Positions 61,466 through 61,964 of a DNA stretch of 61,964 nucleotides are shown here, one piece after another. A program made the translations under genes and the position numbers. This stretch comes from an uncultured Verrucomicrobia subdivision 3 bacterium (GTDB lineage: Bacteria; Verrucomicrobiota; Verrucomicrobiia; Limisphaerales; UBA11358). A model generated the notes under the pieces. It was not told where the DNA came from. It worked only from the letters and a program-made list of their open reading frames with translations, and searched no databases. How positions within the stretch are numbered: position 1 is the stretch's first letter; each line of letters opens with the position of its first letter. The stretch is taken from contig CAISEZ010000056.1 of the NCBI GenBank assembly GCA_903884535.1, positions 1 to 61,964 on the forward strand, written 5' to 3'.

Positions 61466-61534
61466 AAAACGGCGCACTGATTAAATTGAAATCGGCTCGC
61501 CACGCCAAGCTTTTGTTGTGAAACTTTGCGCGTC

Positions 61535-61942
61535 ATGCGAATCCTCGCCCTCGATCACGGAACCAAGCGCATCGGCGTCGCGGTCAGCGACGAGCTGAAA
61601 ATGATCGCGCAACCGTTGGAATATATTCTCACGGAGCCGTTCGGGCCGTTTCTGGAGCGGCTGAAAAAACTCATCATCGAGAAGGAAGCCGAGCTGATCC
61701 TCATCGGCATGCCGCGCAACATGGACGGCAGTTACGGTCCGGCGGCGCAAAAGGTGGAGACGTTCGTGGCCGTGCTGCGCAACGCCGTGGCAGTGCCCAT
61801 CAAAACCCTGGATGAGCGTCTGACGTCCGCCCAGGCCAACCGCGTGCTCATCCAGGGTGGCGTCCGCCGCGACCAGCGCAAGGAGAAGGTGGACAAAATG
61901 GCGGCGGCGATTTTGTTGCAAAGCTATCTGGACGGAATTTAG
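61535..61942 (+). CDS. ruvX: RuvX/YqgF-type Holliday junction resolvase-like nuclease
   Basis: A 135-residue RNase H-fold protein of the YqgF/RuvX family, implicated in Holliday junction resolution and pre-16S rRNA processing. It opens MRILALDHGTKRIGVAVSDE with the first catalytic Asp, followed by LILIGMPRNMDGSYGP, then KTLDERLTSAQANRVL with the second acidic site, and DKMAAAILLQSYLDG with the last Asp. Length is normal. The start at 61535 is the last ATG before the conserved Asp; an upstream GTG (61526) would add three residues. It is divergent from thyA with a 69-bp gap. Confidence 0.94.
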   Translation: MRILALDHGTKRIGVAVSDELKMIAQPLEYILTEPFGPFLERLKKLIIEKEAELILIGMPRNMDGSYGPAAQKVETFVAVLRNAVAVPIKTLDERLTSAQANRVLIQGGVRRDQRKEKVDKMAAAILLQSYLDGI

Positions 61943-61964
61943 TTTTAGCCACAGATGGACACAG

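Overview
The window looks like chromosomal DNA from a member of the Verrucomicrobia (PVC superphylum), probably close to Pedosphaera/Limisphaerales. The grounds are high GC, very large secreted proteins built from autotransporter-associated (PATR), Calx-beta and delta-60 repeats, a PulG-like pseudopilin with the typical N-terminal hydrophobic motif, and many carbohydrate-active enzymes fused to Fn3 and F5/8C modules. This placement is inferred from gene style; no rRNA is present.

Layout. Positions 1-11016 (minus) hold most of a giant secreted PATR/Ig-like protein whose 3' end lies outside the window. Next is a pseudopilin gene (11225-12040, minus), followed by a polysaccharide-degradation block: GH78 alpha-L-rhamnosidase and GH43-like galactanase plus F5/8C (both minus), then divergently two tandem GH16 enzymes, a second GH43-like enzyme and a hydroxypyruvate-isomerase-like TIM barrel (all plus). 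An AT-rich insert at 24.1-25.6 kb carries three small minus-strand genes and two attC-like elements. A GH2 beta-galactosidase (25849-27852) has lost its C-terminus at a junction with the tail of a LuxR-type response regulator. A 16-bp palindrome, TTACCCGAACGGGTAA on the coding strand, lies upstream of the giant PATR gene, the pseudopilin gene, the first GH16 gene and the GH2 gene, so these probably form one regulon. The enzyme set (exo-beta-1,3-galactanase-like GH43, GH16, GH2, GH78) would suit type II arabinogalactan or a related galactan; this is inference.

After coaE (minus) come a sedolisin (S53) protease and a 5533-residue secreted protein (both minus). The giant contains four delta-60 propellers of seven blades each, about 23 Calx-beta units and half of a P-like domain. 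The other half of that domain is fused behind the protease domain, which suggests that the protease gene inserted into the giant gene.

From 48.9 to 57.5 kb two divergent PTS EIIA-like genes flank a promoter region. One of them (HTH+EIIA) is the first gene of a tightly overlapping operon encoding a hydrogenase-4/complex I-like membrane complex (HyfB, C, E, F, G, I). The large subunit lacks all four Ni-binding cysteines, so this is an energy-converting-hydrogenase-related (Ehr) complex and not a hydrogenase.

The right end is core housekeeping: rpsA (plus) with a strong terminator, a convergent thyA - small membrane protein - folA operon (minus), and ruvX (plus).
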